In this document: positions 18,204 to 26,169 of the stretch, piece after piece
How the letters are laid out: each line of letters begins with the position of its first letter
How positions within the stretch are numbered: the stretch's first letter is position 1
Assembly (NCBI RefSeq): GCF_000359125.1
Contig: NZ_CAAF010000082.1
Location: 1 to 64,000, forward strand
Source: Mesorhizobium sp. STM 4661
GTDB taxonomy: Bacteria; Pseudomonadota; Alphaproteobacteria; Rhizobiales; Rhizobiaceae
DNA: 64,000 nucleotides
Reading direction: 5' to 3'
Notes under the pieces: model-generated
Seen by the model: only the letters and a program-made list of their open reading frames with translations
What the model was told of the DNA's origin: nothing
Databases searched by the model: none
Program-made: the position numbers and the translations under genes

Positions 18204-18303
18204 TGGTCTGCCCTTCGTGGTGTCGCAACGCCTGTTCTGATGGCCAGCACGCGCACCGTCAAAGTGCATTGAGCCGGGCTCCGGCAAGACCAGAGAAATC
18301 CAA

Positions 18304-19830
18304 ATGGCCCTGATCAGCCTCAAATCCCTCGGCGTCACCATGAGTGCGCCGCTCTTTTCCAATCTCGACCTTACCGTCGGCGCCGGCGACCGGCTCGGCA
18401 TCGTCGCCGCCAACGGCCGCGGCAAGTCGACCTTGCTCAAATGCCTGACCGGCGAGATGGAACCGACATCCGGGGACATCACCCGCACGCGCGGCCTGCG
18501 TGTCGGCCATGTCGAGCAGTCCGTTCCGCCTGCTCTCCTCGACCGCACCTTCCATCAGCTTGTTGCCGGCGCCCTGCCGGCCGAACAGGCCGAAAGCGAA
18601 CTGTGGCGGGTCGACGTGGTGCTCGACTCCCTCGACGTGCCTGAGCCGATGCGCGAGCGGCCGATGCAAGCGCTAAGCGGCGGCTGGCAGAGGTTGGCAC
18701 TGATCGCCCGCGTCTGGGTCACCGACCCGGACGTGCTGCTGCTCGATGAGCCGACCAACCATCTCGACCTTGCCCGCATCAGCCAGTTGGAAACCTGGCT
18801 GAACACACTGCCGCGCGAGGTGCCGGTGGTCATCGCCAGCCACGACCGCGCCTTCCTCGACGCCACGACCAACCGCACGCTATTCCTGCGCCCGGAACAG
18901 TCACCAGCGTTTTCGCTTCCCTATTCGCGCGCCAGGCAAGCATTGGATGAAGCCGACGCCTCGGCTGATCGAAAATTCCAGCGCGACATGAAGACAGCGC
19001 AGCAATTGCGCCGGCAAGCCGCCAAGCTCAACAATATCGGCATCAATTCGGGCAGCGACCTCCTGACGGTCAAGACCAAGCAGCTCAACCAGCGGGCGGA
19101 GCGGCTGGAAGAAGCGGCGGCACCGGGGCATCGCGAGAAATCGGCGGGCGCGATAAAGCTCGCCAATCGCGGTACCCACGCCAAGGTGCTGATCACGCTC
19201 GATGATGCGGCGGTCGAAACACCCGACGGCACGCTGCTGTTCCGGACCGGCAAACGCCATATCTGCCAGGGCGACCGTATCGTCCTGCTTGGCCGCAACG
19301 GCGTCGGCAAGTCGCGCTTCGTCACCCTGATCAGGAACGCCATCGCCGAACCGGAAGCCGTGCAGAGCGTCAAGGTGACGCCGTCGACGGTGCTCGGCTA
19401 CAGCGACCAGGCGCTGTCCGGGATGAGCAGCGACGACACGCCACTGGCGATGGTTTCGCGAAAATTCGACGTCGGCGAACAGCGCGCCCGCTCGCTGCTC
19501 GCCGGTGCCGGCGTCAGCATCGACATGCAGGAGCGCAGGATCGGCATTCTGTCGGGCGGGCAGAAGGCACGTCTGATGATGCTGGCGCTTCGGCTCGCCA
19601 ATCCAAATTTCTACCTGCTCGACGAGCCGACCAACCATCTCGACATCGACGGCCAGGAAGCGCTGGAAGCCGAACTGCTGGCGCATCAGGCAAGCTGCGT
19701 GCTCGCCTCGCATGACCGCTCCTTCATCAGAGCGATCGGCAACCGCTTCTGGCTGATCGAGAAGCGGCGGCTGACCGAGGTCGACTGTCCGGAGGATTTC
19801 TTCCGCTCGGTGGCCGAGGGGACTGGCTGA
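18304..19830 (+). CDS. ABC-F family ATPase
   Basis: A 508-residue soluble protein with two ABC ATPase domains and no membrane segments. ABC-F proteins bind the ribosomal E site and act in translation or antibiotic protection. First domain: Walker A ANGRGKST, signature LSGGWQRLAL, Walker B LLLDEPTNHLD. A charged linker (about 205-285, with RRQAAKLNN and KTKQLNQRAERLEEAA) is the P-site-tRNA-interaction region. Second domain: GRNGVGKSR, LSGGQKARLMM, YLLDEPTNHLD. The second Walker A ends in Arg where Thr/Ser is usual. It has a long leader with a putative attenuator. Confidence 0.9.
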   Translation: MALISLKSLGVTMSAPLFSNLDLTVGAGDRLGIVAANGRGKSTLLKCLTGEMEPTSGDITRTRGLRVGHVEQSVPPALLDRTFHQLVAGALPAEQAESELWRVDVVLDSLDVPEPMRERPMQALSGGWQRLALIARVWVTDPDVLLLDEPTNHLDLARISQLETWLNTLPREVPVVIASHDRAFLDATTNRTLFLRPEQSPAFSLPYSRARQALDEADASADRKFQRDMKTAQQLRRQAAKLNNIGINSGSDLLTVKTKQLNQRAERLEEAAAPGHREKSAGAIKLANRGTHAKVLITLDDAAVETPDGTLLFRTGKRHICQGDRIVLLGRNGVGKSRFVTLIRNAIAEPEAVQSVKVTPSTVLGYSDQALSGMSSDDTPLAMVSRKFDVGEQRARSLLAGAGVSIDMQERRIGILSGGQKARLMMLALRLANPNFYLLDEPTNHLDIDGQEALEAELLAHQASCVLASHDRSFIRAIGNRFWLIEKRRLTEVDCPEDFFRSVAEGTG

Positions 19831-19965
19831 GGAAAACAATGCATCTGCCGGGCCGACATTTTGAAGTACTGTCGTCCCTGACGCCGTGTTGACCACGGAA
19901 GAAAGCTTTTCCATCGACCTAAAAAGGCGCATCCTGCCGCGGTAGAGCTTAGGGAGGGATAGGAT

Positions 19966-20355
19966 ATGCGTGCGGTAGACCTCGTTAACAACTTCTACCA
20001 AGCCTATGCAGATCGCGACATCGAGGGCGCACTGGCGCATTGCGCCGATGATGTCGTGTTTCGTTGGATCGCCGATCCGCGGCAGTCGCGTCGCGCCGGC
20101 AGCGCCCGCGGCAAGCAGGAATTCCTTGCGCGCCTGGTGGACCTGAATGAGGACTTCGAATACCGGCGCGTCATCCCGGTCGAGATCATCGATGGCGGCG
20201 ACAAGGTTGCCGCCCAGGTCGAGTACCACATGACACGTCGCGCGACCGGCGACGAGTTCGTGATGCCCGTCGCCGATTTCTGGACAATACGCGACGGCCT
20301 GGCCGTCGAGGTGGTGGAATATTACGACACTGCGCTAGCCGCGGCGGTCAACTGA
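19966..20355 (+). CDS. Nuclear transport factor 2-like (SnoaL-type) protein
   Basis: A 129-residue single-domain protein with the NTF2-like cone fold pattern: N-terminal helix VNNFYQAYADRDIEGALAHCADDVVFRW, a short GSARGKQEFLARL helix, then strands ending in VADFWTIRDGLAVEVVEYYDT. Family members are small isomerases, dehydratases or ligand binders. The pocket residues cannot be assigned by eye. GGAGGGAT lies ahead of the ATG. It follows the ABC-F gene by 135 bases and is probably separately transcribed. Confidence 0.82.
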   Translation: MRAVDLVNNFYQAYADRDIEGALAHCADDVVFRWIADPRQSRRAGSARGKQEFLARLVDLNEDFEYRRVIPVEIIDGGDKVAAQVEYHMTRRATGDEFVMPVADFWTIRDGLAVEVVEYYDTALAAAVN

Positions 20356-20489
20356 ACCACATCCGCCTTTGCACCGGCCGATACCGATCTGACGACAAAA
20401 AAATCGTGCGGTCTGTCGGATCATGACTGCACGCCACGTCCTTGGGACGCCGACACGATGATGCCGGCTTCAACCAGGGAGAGTGCATC

Positions 20490-20663
20490 ATGTCCATTCT
20501 GTCATCCATAGGCCGCATCGCGACCCGTTACTCGGCGACCCGCGCCCGTTACCGCAGCGAGCGCGCGCTACTTTCACTGCCGATCGAACTGCGCAAGGAC
20601 ATCGGCTGGCCGGAAATCATTGTCGATGCACAGAACAGCCCGCGGATTGGCCTAGCTCCTTGA
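20490..20663 (+). CDS. DUF1127-like small protein
   Basis: A 57-residue basic protein. The segment LLSLPIELRKDIGWPEI matches the C-terminal DUF1127 pattern (L-x-x-L-x-x-x-L-x-DIG), with an Arg-rich region before it (ATRARYRSERA). Small DUF1127 proteins in alphaproteobacteria bind RNA and affect RNA turnover and stress responses in the few cases studied. The start at 20490 is set by CAGGGAGAG upstream. The leader of about 130 bases is T/A-rich near 20395. Confidence 0.7.
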   Translation: MSILSSIGRIATRYSATRARYRSERALLSLPIELRKDIGWPEIIVDAQNSPRIGLAP

Positions 20664-20789
20664 CAAGGGGGCCCCTTGACTGGGGCCAGCCGTCGCACGC
20701 TCGGCATTAAAAAACGCATCGGCCATGTAGGATCGCCGCTGCCTCATTCGTCCTGTGGTTCGCAACGCCCAACCAAAGAGGAGCAAGAC

Positions 20790-21218
20790 ATGAACGACCA
20801 GCCCCAAACCCAGCCCGCGGCGAAAGTCCTCGGCGGCTTGACGCCCTATCTTCAGCTGGACGGCGCCTTCAAGGCTTCAGAATTCTATCAAAAGGCCTTC
20901 GGCGCCGAGCAGGTCTTCTTCTACCCGCCGGATGAGCAGGGCCGCACCATGCACATCCACCTGCACATCAACGGTTCGACGCTGATGATTTCCGATTTCT
21001 ATCCCGAGCACGGAATGGCCGCCGTGAAGCCGCAGGGCTACACCATGCAGCTCCATCTCGGCAGCGACGACATCGACGCCTGGTGGCAGCGCGCCGTCGA
21101 TGCCGGCTGCGAGGTCGTCATGCCGCTGCAGGTGATGTTCTGGGGCGACCAGTGGGGCAACATGCGCGATCCGTTCGGCGTGGAGTGGGCGATGAACGCG
21201 CCGGTGAAGAAAGCCTGA
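20790..21218 (+). CDS. VOC family protein (PhnB/glyoxalase-like)
   Basis: A 142-residue protein of the vicinal-oxygen-chelate fold, PhnB-type. Visible motifs are LTPYLQLDGAFKASEFYQKAFGAEQ, HIHLHINGSTLMISDFYPE and the C-terminal MFWGDQWGNMRDPFGVEWAM, typical of this subgroup. GAGGAGC is eight bases before the ATG at 20790; a longer frame upstream has no support. The enzymatic role is unknown, since many members are metal-binding isomerases or binding proteins. It is 82 bases ahead of the DUF1428 gene and on the same strand. Confidence 0.88.
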   Translation: MNDQPQTQPAAKVLGGLTPYLQLDGAFKASEFYQKAFGAEQVFFYPPDEQGRTMHIHLHINGSTLMISDFYPEHGMAAVKPQGYTMQLHLGSDDIDAWWQRAVDAGCEVVMPLQVMFWGDQWGNMRDPFGVEWAMNAPVKKA

Positions 21219-21235
21219 CCTTTCGCGAATGGCGA

Positions 21236-21276
21236 GGCGCCCCTCACCGGCTCGTGCCGGTGGGGCAGCCTTTTGA
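21236..21276 (+). terminator. Possible terminator between the VOC and DUF1428 genes
   Basis: CACCGGC (21245-21251) pairs with GCCGGTG (21256-21262) around TCGT, with flanking CCCCT/GGGG extending the stem. CCTTTTG follows at 21269. The T-run is short, so it may be partial. Confidence 0.4.
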
Positions 21277-21300
21277 ACGATCACCAAAAAGGAGACCAAA

Positions 21301-21654
21301 ATGTCCTATGTCGACGGCTTCGTGCTTGCCGTACCCAAGGCAAATCTCGATGCTTACAAGAAAATGGCTCAGACAGGCGGCACTGTCTGGAAGGAGCATG
21401 GCGCGCTCGCTTATGTCGAATGCATTGGCGACGACGTGCCCTATGGCGAACTGACCTCGTTTCCGCGCGCCGTGCAGGCCAAGGACGACGAGATCGTCAT
21501 CTTCTCGTGGGTCGTCTATGAATCCAGGCAGAGCCGCGATGCAGTGATGGCCAAGGTGATGGCCGATCCGCGCCTGAACGGAGAGCAGTCGGCGATGCCG
21601 TTCGACGGCAAGCGCATGATCTTCGGCGGATTCCAGCCGTTCATGGAGCTTTGA
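21301..21654 (+). CDS. DUF1428 family protein
   Basis: A 117-residue protein matching DUF1428 end to end: MSYVDGFVLAVPKANLDAYKKMA at the N-terminus, WKEHGALAYVECIGDD, FPRAVQAKDDEIVIFSWVVYESR and the C-terminal MPFDGKRMIFGGFQPF. The fold is a ferredoxin-like dimeric alpha/beta barrel; the biochemical role is unknown. AAAAGGAG precedes the ATG. It often sits beside VOC-type proteins, as here. Confidence 0.9.
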   Translation: MSYVDGFVLAVPKANLDAYKKMAQTGGTVWKEHGALAYVECIGDDVPYGELTSFPRAVQAKDDEIVIFSWVVYESRQSRDAVMAKVMADPRLNGEQSAMPFDGKRMIFGGFQPFMEL

Positions 21655-21686
21655 ATAGGCCCTGGAGATTGGCCGAGCACCCATCG

Positions 21687-21873
21687 CTTCGTCATCCTGG
21701 GGCGTAGCAAGGAGCGAAGCGACGCAGCGCAGACCCCGGGATCCATGCCGTGACTTCAAGGCTTTGGAACGGTGCAGAATTCTGTTCCGCTGCGCTCTTC
21801 GGAAGGTTACGGCATGGATCCTAGGGTCTCCGCGACGGAGCTTCGCTCCTGCTTCGCCCTAGGATGACGAAGT
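21687..21873. repeat. Long inverted repeat with about 68-bp arms
   Basis: The left arm 21687-21754 and right arm 21806-21873 are near-perfect reverse complements (outer CTTCGTCATCCT; inner GGATCCATGCCGTGAC against GTTACGGCATGGATCC). A 51-base centre separates them. It lies between the convergent DUF1428 and sulfotransferase genes, so its fold could end both transcripts. No coding capacity. Confidence 0.88.
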
Positions 21874-21905
21874 GAGGGGGCTTCGGCTAATCTGTAACCA
21901 GCGTG

Positions 21906-23540
21906 CTAATCCAGCCTATCCAGCAGCGGCTTCAGCCGGTCGCCATAGCGCTTCCACAGATCGACCGAGCCCTGATACATCGGCTGGCGCACCTGCGCGG
22001 CCGAGGCCGTGCGCACGGGGCGGTCGGTCTCGTGGAACGACAGCACTTTATCGTCCCAGGGCAGGCCGAGATGGGCGATCAACGCCCGCGTCTGCCCTTC
22101 CTGGTCGGCGACGAAATCCTCATAGCGCACATCGTGCACGACGCCGGGCAAAACGCTTTGCCAATGCGTCATGATGTCGGTGTAGAGATTGTGGAAGTCG
22201 GCGAGCTCGCCGAGATCGTAGCCATAGCGGTGGCTGTCGCCGCGGAAATGCACCTTGTAGATCGACAGGCAGGTCGCGGCCGCATCGCGGGCGCAGTGGA
22301 TGATCCTGGCCTTCGGCAGCATCATGTGGATGAAGCCGACCAAAAGGAAGTTACCCGGCATCTTGTCGGTAATGTGCCGGATGCCGGGATAGCGGGCGTG
22401 CAGCATGTCGAGATAGGCCTGCCCGGCCTCGACAAAATCCGCGTCGTCCACGTCCGATGCTCCCCACGGGAAGCCACCCGGCATGGTCGACGGAAACTGC
22501 TTGCCGACCACCGTCTTCAAAATACTGAGCTCGCCCGCGCCATAAACCTGAGGATGGCTGGCGATGATCTGCTCGACCAGCGTCGTGCCCGAACGCGGCA
22601 TGCCGACGACGAAGATCGGCGCGTCATCGGCAATTGAGCTTGGCTTGTGTTTTTCGAAAAAGCCGGCATCGAACACCGACTTCATCGCCTCGAATTCGGC
22701 CCGCGTCCTCACCGGGTCGTAGTCGATGCCCTTGCGGCGGATGGCATTGCCTTCGGCGAAATATTCAAAGGCGCGCGGATAATCTTTCAGATCGTCATTG
22801 GCCTTGCCGAGGCCAAAGGAGAGCTGCATGCGCGCCAGGCTGTCCTGCGGCGCCTTGGCATGCTGCGCCTCCATACCGGCAAGCTCGGCGTCGCGCTCCT
22901 TCTGGCGTTTGACCTGCGTCAGCATCAGCCACGCTCGCGCCATGCCGGGATTGATTGCCAGCGCCTGGCGGAAAAGATCGGCCGCTTCATCGAGCTTGCC
23001 CTTTTCCATCAGCCCGACACCCAGCCCGTGCAGCAGGTCTGCGTCCTTCGGCCGGATCGTCAGCGCCTCGCGGAAAACCGCCAATGCCTCGTCGAGCCGC
23101 CCGGCCTCCTGCAGCGTTTCGGCAAGCCCGATACGGGCGCGGACATGGAATGGATTGCGGCCGATCGTGCCGCGATAGATCTCTTCGGCCTCCTCGAACT
23201 GGCCGAGTTGCTTCAGCGACGAGCCGAGATTGTCGCGCGCGGCGAGCTGGTCCGGCCGGATATCCACCGCGCCGCGGAAGAAATCGACGGCCGCCGCGAC
23301 CCGGCCGAGATCGCGCATGACCGTGCCGAAATTGTTGAGGAAATCCGGATTCGTCGGCTGCAACTGCACCGACTGTTCGAGGAGATCCATCCCCTCGGCG
23401 CTGCGCCCGGTCTGATGCAGCAGAAGCCCGAGGAAATGCGCCGCGGCAGCATGATTGGCCTTACGCGCCAGCACCTGCCGGTAAATCGCCTCGGCTTCTT
23501 GCCGGCGCCCGGCCTGGTGCAGTTGCAGCGCCTGCTGCAC
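21906..23540 (-). CDS. Tetratricopeptide-repeat sulfotransferase
   Basis: A protein of at least 544 residues. The N-terminal half has about six TPR units (for example AIYRQVLARKANHAAAAHFLGLLLHQTGR and LFRQALAINPGMARAWL). The C-terminal half is a PAPS-dependent sulfotransferase: 5'-phosphosulfate loop FVVGMPRSGTTLVEQIIASHP and the later 3'-phosphate region RDAAATCLSIYKVHF. It should transfer sulfate to an unknown acceptor. The frame starts at GTG 23540, but coding sequence resembling an N-terminus (INRDQRRAA) continues upstream to about 23624 without a normal start, so the true beginning is uncertain. Confidence 0.88.
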   Translation of the reverse strand: MQQALQLHQAGRRQEAEAIYRQVLARKANHAAAAHFLGLLLHQTGRSAEGMDLLEQSVQLQPTNPDFLNNFGTVMRDLGRVAAAVDFFRGAVDIRPDQLAARDNLGSSLKQLGQFEEAEEIYRGTIGRNPFHVRARIGLAETLQEAGRLDEALAVFREALTIRPKDADLLHGLGVGLMEKGKLDEAADLFRQALAINPGMARAWLMLTQVKRQKERDAELAGMEAQHAKAPQDSLARMQLSFGLGKANDDLKDYPRAFEYFAEGNAIRRKGIDYDPVRTRAEFEAMKSVFDAGFFEKHKPSSIADDAPIFVVGMPRSGTTLVEQIIASHPQVYGAGELSILKTVVGKQFPSTMPGGFPWGASDVDDADFVEAGQAYLDMLHARYPGIRHITDKMPGNFLLVGFIHMMLPKARIIHCARDAAATCLSIYKVHFRGDSHRYGYDLGELADFHNLYTDIMTHWQSVLPGVVHDVRYEDFVADQEGQTRALIAHLGLPWDDKVLSFHETDRPVRTASAAQVRQPMYQGSVDLWKRYGDRLKPLLDRLD

Positions 23541-23700
23541 ATACTGGTCAAGGCCTGGCGATGGCTGGCCTCCAGTGCCAGACCTCGCTCCCGCGCCCGC
23601 CGCTCTTCTCTGATCTCTGTTGATGGGAAACCTGCCGTGTTTGTCCGCTTGTGGCGATCTAGGCCATCAGGGCGGCAGGTTCAAGGGTTTGCTGGCCAGC

Positions 23701-23967
23701 CTACCGGAAATCTGCCCGCGTCAGCACGTACATGTTCTTGCGGCCGTGCGAATAGGCCTCCCGCGCGACGTCCTGGATCGACGAGCGCTTCGCATCGAAC
23801 GCGCTGAGATATTCGGCTTCCGCTCCGGTCGCGGCCGAACTTGCCGCCGAAAGCGCGGCAACCTCGACGAAGAAGGGCACTTCGAACATGCCATCATGGC
23901 CGGTGAAACGAATGCGCTTCGCCGCGGCGTCATAGGAGCGGCTGGGGTTGGGGAAATTGAGCGTCAT
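23701..23967 (-). CDS. DUF1488 family protein
   Basis: An 88-residue soluble protein. MTLNFPNPSRSYDAAAKRIRFTGHDGMFEVPFFVEVAAL is the DUF1488 start; R-S-I-QDVAREAYSHGRKNMYVLTRADF is its conserved end. The function is unknown. The start at 23967 has AAGGAA eight bases upstream; the open frame extends further but without support. It is upstream of, and on the same strand as, the sulfotransferase gene. Confidence 0.82.
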   Translation of the reverse strand: MTLNFPNPSRSYDAAAKRIRFTGHDGMFEVPFFVEVAALSAASSAATGAEAEYLSAFDAKRSSIQDVAREAYSHGRKNMYVLTRADFR

Positions 23968-23983
23968 GGGCGAATTCCTTGGC

Positions 23984-24031
23984 GCATGACCGGGAAAAAT
24001 CGGATTTGATTTTCGGAAAAAGATCATGCGC
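23984..24031. repeat. Short palindromic repeat (copy 1 of 3)
   Basis: GCATGACC-GGGAAAAATC, a central TTTTCGGAAAAA and GATCATGCG make an imperfect palindrome of about 48 bases. Related copies are at 28330-28369 and 58895-58938. It lies just upstream of the DUF1488 start. Confidence 0.75.
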
Positions 24032-24055
24032 AAAATCAGAGTGCTACAGCGTCCT

Positions 24056-24364
24056 TTACGCGTCCAGGGGACGTGTAGCGCCGCAGTGCTCGTTGAAGCC
24101 GCGGGAACGTGCATTTTGCAGGAACGATGTCCTACGCCTTTCCACATTGTGGGAATTCAGGAACAGCATCCCGGTGGTAGCATCAACTTTGCTGAGACCC
24201 ACCATGGAACGCGCACCGACTTCGGCCGGAACGCCGGTAAACACATGATAGATGGTCCACGATCTGTTCATCTCCATGCGCCGCCCATAATCATGGCTCA
24301 TATGGCCCAGACTGCCGTCTTTCGCATCAGCGGAGGCGGCGCAGAGGCTTCTGATACTATTCAT
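24056..24364 (-). CDS. Hypothetical small protein
   Basis: A 102-residue frame. The middle (NRSWTIYHVFTGVPAEVGARSMVGLSKVDATTGMLFLNSHN) reads like a real small-domain protein; it resembles short conserved rhizobial proteins, from memory only. GAAGG lies nine bases before the ATG at 24364. There is no signal peptide or membrane segment. A later ATG at 24301 would also keep the plausible core. Confidence 0.5.
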   Translation of the reverse strand: MNSIRSLCAASADAKDGSLGHMSHDYGRRMEMNRSWTIYHVFTGVPAEVGARSMVGLSKVDATTGMLFLNSHNVERRRTSFLQNARSRGFNEHCGATRPLDA

Positions 24365-24443
24365 TCGCACTACCTTCGCGAAAACATTGAAATGCTGACA
24401 AACCTGCGTCGAACCGGGACTGGTCGTTCCGAACCAACCCTCG

Positions 24444-24626
24444 TCAAATCAGCCGGTTGGTTTCGGCAAGCTGGCGCGCCCGCCGCAGCGTGCCGTCGGT
24501 GTCGGCGATCTTTCGCCGTGCCGCTTCATCGCTTCTTATCGTCAGGCGCGCCGACATGACTTTTGGGAACTTGACTATCGGCTTGATTGTTACGGCCGGG
24601 CCATCCGGTGTTTTCATGAGCCTCAT
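24444..24626 (-). CDS. Hypothetical 60-residue protein
   Basis: A short frame with a good ribosome site (AGAAAGGA, eight bases before the ATG at 24626) just after an AT-rich presumed promoter region. The C-terminal part (SARLTIRSDEAARRKIADTDGTLRRARQLAETNRLI) is basic and helical. I recognise no family. It ends 80 bases before the next minus-strand gene start and could be cotranscribed with it. Confidence 0.42.
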   Translation of the reverse strand: MRLMKTPDGPAVTIKPIVKFPKVMSARLTIRSDEAARRKIADTDGTLRRARQLAETNRLI

Positions 24627-24995
24627 AGATTTTTTCCTTTCTGGAAAAAATAAATCCAGGCGCCAGGATAATTATTCTGACGAGCTTAATAAGGATTTTT
24701 TCGATATTATTGGACAATAGCAGAATTTTGAAAATTTATATGGGTAAATTTCAGGGGTCAGTCAAATTCTCTCGGAATTTTCCTTGAATAAACCAAAATT
24801 TCGGATTATTGGTATGAGATCGTTTTTGGGCCAAGCTTGGCATCTTGCGGCGTCAGGGGTCCTCGACCCGCCAAACTCAATCCAAATCGCCGACACCCAA
24901 TTTGCCGATACAAGGCGCGTGGCGCATTTGCTTTAGCGTGGCAAAGTGGAAACCGCTTTCCGGAACACGTCAGGATAGAGACGTCGAGACGCAAA
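24627..24995. other. AT-rich intergenic stretch between divergent small genes
   Basis: Between about 24630 and 24830 the base composition drops sharply compared with the surroundings (runs such as ATTTTTTCCTTTC, GAAAAAATAAATCC, GAATTTTGAAAATTTATATGG). It probably holds promoters for the genes on both sides. No protein, hairpin terminator or repeat copy is seen. Confidence 0.5.
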
Positions 24996-25262
24996 ATGTC
25001 TAGCCGCACCGCCCATTCCATCGCGCATTTCGAGGCACCTTTCGTGCTCGGCGGGCTGGAAGGAAAGTTGCCGGCCGGCGACTACGACATCGACCACGAT
25101 GAAGAGCTGATTGACGGCATGTCGTGGCTTGCCTGGCGCCGTGTCGCAACCTTCATCCATCTGCCGGCGAGGACGGTGAAAAGCTCGACCAGCCAGTTGG
25201 TTGCCATCGATCTAGCCGAACTCGAAACAGCGCTGAAACACGACCGGGAGAACGCCGCATGA
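24996..25262 (+). CDS. Conserved hypothetical protein
   Basis: An 88-residue protein: MSSRTAHSIAHFEAPFVLGGLEGKLPAGDYDIDHDEELIDGMSW, then a beta-rich part ending in VAIDLAELETAL. LPAGDYDIDHDEE looks like a compact beta-strand domain; the function is unknown. Start 24996 is chosen because the protein-like composition begins there. Its stop overlaps the next start (ATGA at 25259), so the two are translated together. Confidence 0.65.
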   Translation: MSSRTAHSIAHFEAPFVLGGLEGKLPAGDYDIDHDEELIDGMSWLAWRRVATFIHLPARTVKSSTSQLVAIDLAELETALKHDRENAA

Positions 25263-25507
25263 TCCGCTTCCAGCAGAATGCGCGCCCGCGCACCGACACG
25301 CCCGCGCATCTTTTCGCTGTCGGTCAGACGGTCCGCATGAAGAGCCGTACCGGCCTTGTCCAGAAAACCGCGGAACTGTTCCAGATCCAGAGCAAGCTGC
25401 CGGTCAAGGACGGCTCACCGCAATACCGCATCCGCAACGACCAGGAGAGCCACGAGCGGGTCACCACGGAAGACAATCTCGAAGCGGCCGACAATCAGGC
25501 CACTTAA
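25259..25507 (+). CDS. Conserved hypothetical protein
   Basis: An 82-residue protein. The core FAVGQTVRMKSRTGLVQKTAELFQIQSKLPVKDGSPQYRIRNDQESHERVTTEDNLE has the look of a small SH3-like beta-barrel with charged loops. It is translationally coupled to the gene before (ATGA overlap) and is followed within 40 bases by another small basic protein. The function is unknown. Confidence 0.65.
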   Translation: MIRFQQNARPRTDTPAHLFAVGQTVRMKSRTGLVQKTAELFQIQSKLPVKDGSPQYRIRNDQESHERVTTEDNLEAADNQAT

Positions 25508-25543
25508 GCCAGCATCAACCGCCAACATTCGAGGGATCAGAAG

Positions 25544-25681
25544 ATGGCCAAGGGTCAACAGCGCAGCAACCGCGAGACACGCAAGCCCAAGAAGGACAAG
25601 ACGGCGGCAAAGCCTGCCTCGCCCTTCGGCTCGACCGTAAAGCAGGCGGAAGCCGGTTTGAAGCCGAAGTCCAGGGGCTAG
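25544..25681 (+). CDS. Small basic protein (45 residues)
   Basis: Starts MAKGQQRSNRETRKPKKDK and ends GLKPKSRG before TAG at 25679. Nearly a third of residues are Lys or Arg and it is probably disordered. AGGGATCAGAAG precedes the ATG. Similar MAKGQ-R-SNRE-KKPKK proteins are common in rhizobia (from memory). Nucleic-acid or ribosome binding is possible but only inferred. It closes the run of three small genes. Confidence 0.65.
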   Translation: MAKGQQRSNRETRKPKKDKTAAKPASPFGSTVKQAEAGLKPKSRG

Positions 25682-25776
25682 AGCCTGCCCCATCCCGCCA
25701 CGCGATCCTCTTGGAGCCTGGCGACGCGCGCACCGGAGCTGGTGCGACCGCAGGATTGCGGCGTTCCGGCCGCAAC

Positions 25777-26013
25777 ATGGAGGCGTGCTTGAACTTCGTC
25801 GTCGAGTTCTATCGTTCGCGCGACGCCGCCGAAGCGATGCTCGACAGGGTGCCGCTCGAAGCACCGAACTTGCGTGCCGCCCTGCACGGTGCCGCCGCGC
25901 TGTTCCGCACGCTGGCGATGCCGCAGACCCCCGACCGCCTGCGCATTTCCGATGCGGACGGCAGTGAACTCTATGCCGGGCCAGCGGATGGGACGTATCC
26001 AACGGCTGAATGA
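25777..26013 (+). CDS. Hypothetical protein
   Basis: A 78-residue frame: MEACLNFVVEFYRSRDAAEAMLDRVPLEAPNLRAALHGAAALFRTLAMPQTPDRLRISDADGSELYAGPAD. It is helical, then has a short strand pair (RISDADGSELYAG). The ribosome site is poor and the start uncertain; the frame extends upstream to 25711. It has natural composition but no family I recognise. Confidence 0.45.
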   Translation: MEACLNFVVEFYRSRDAAEAMLDRVPLEAPNLRAALHGAAALFRTLAMPQTPDRLRISDADGSELYAGPADGTYPTAE

Positions 26014-26169
26014 GCAACGCTGCACTCACCCAAGCACGGTGCGGATCGCATTAAAGGTCACGTAACGTCGAAGCCATATAAGGGCCCGCTGGAACGAGGC
26101 TCGGTGCCGCCCCGGCGGGATTGCGCGTGAAACCGGCAGGTGATCGCCGGCCGAAGGCAGGAGGCGCAT

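Noticed and set aside
24457..24720. 87-residue plus-strand frame through the AT-rich stretch
   Set aside because: Mixed composition, no ribosome site, and it overlaps a better-supported minus-strand small gene.
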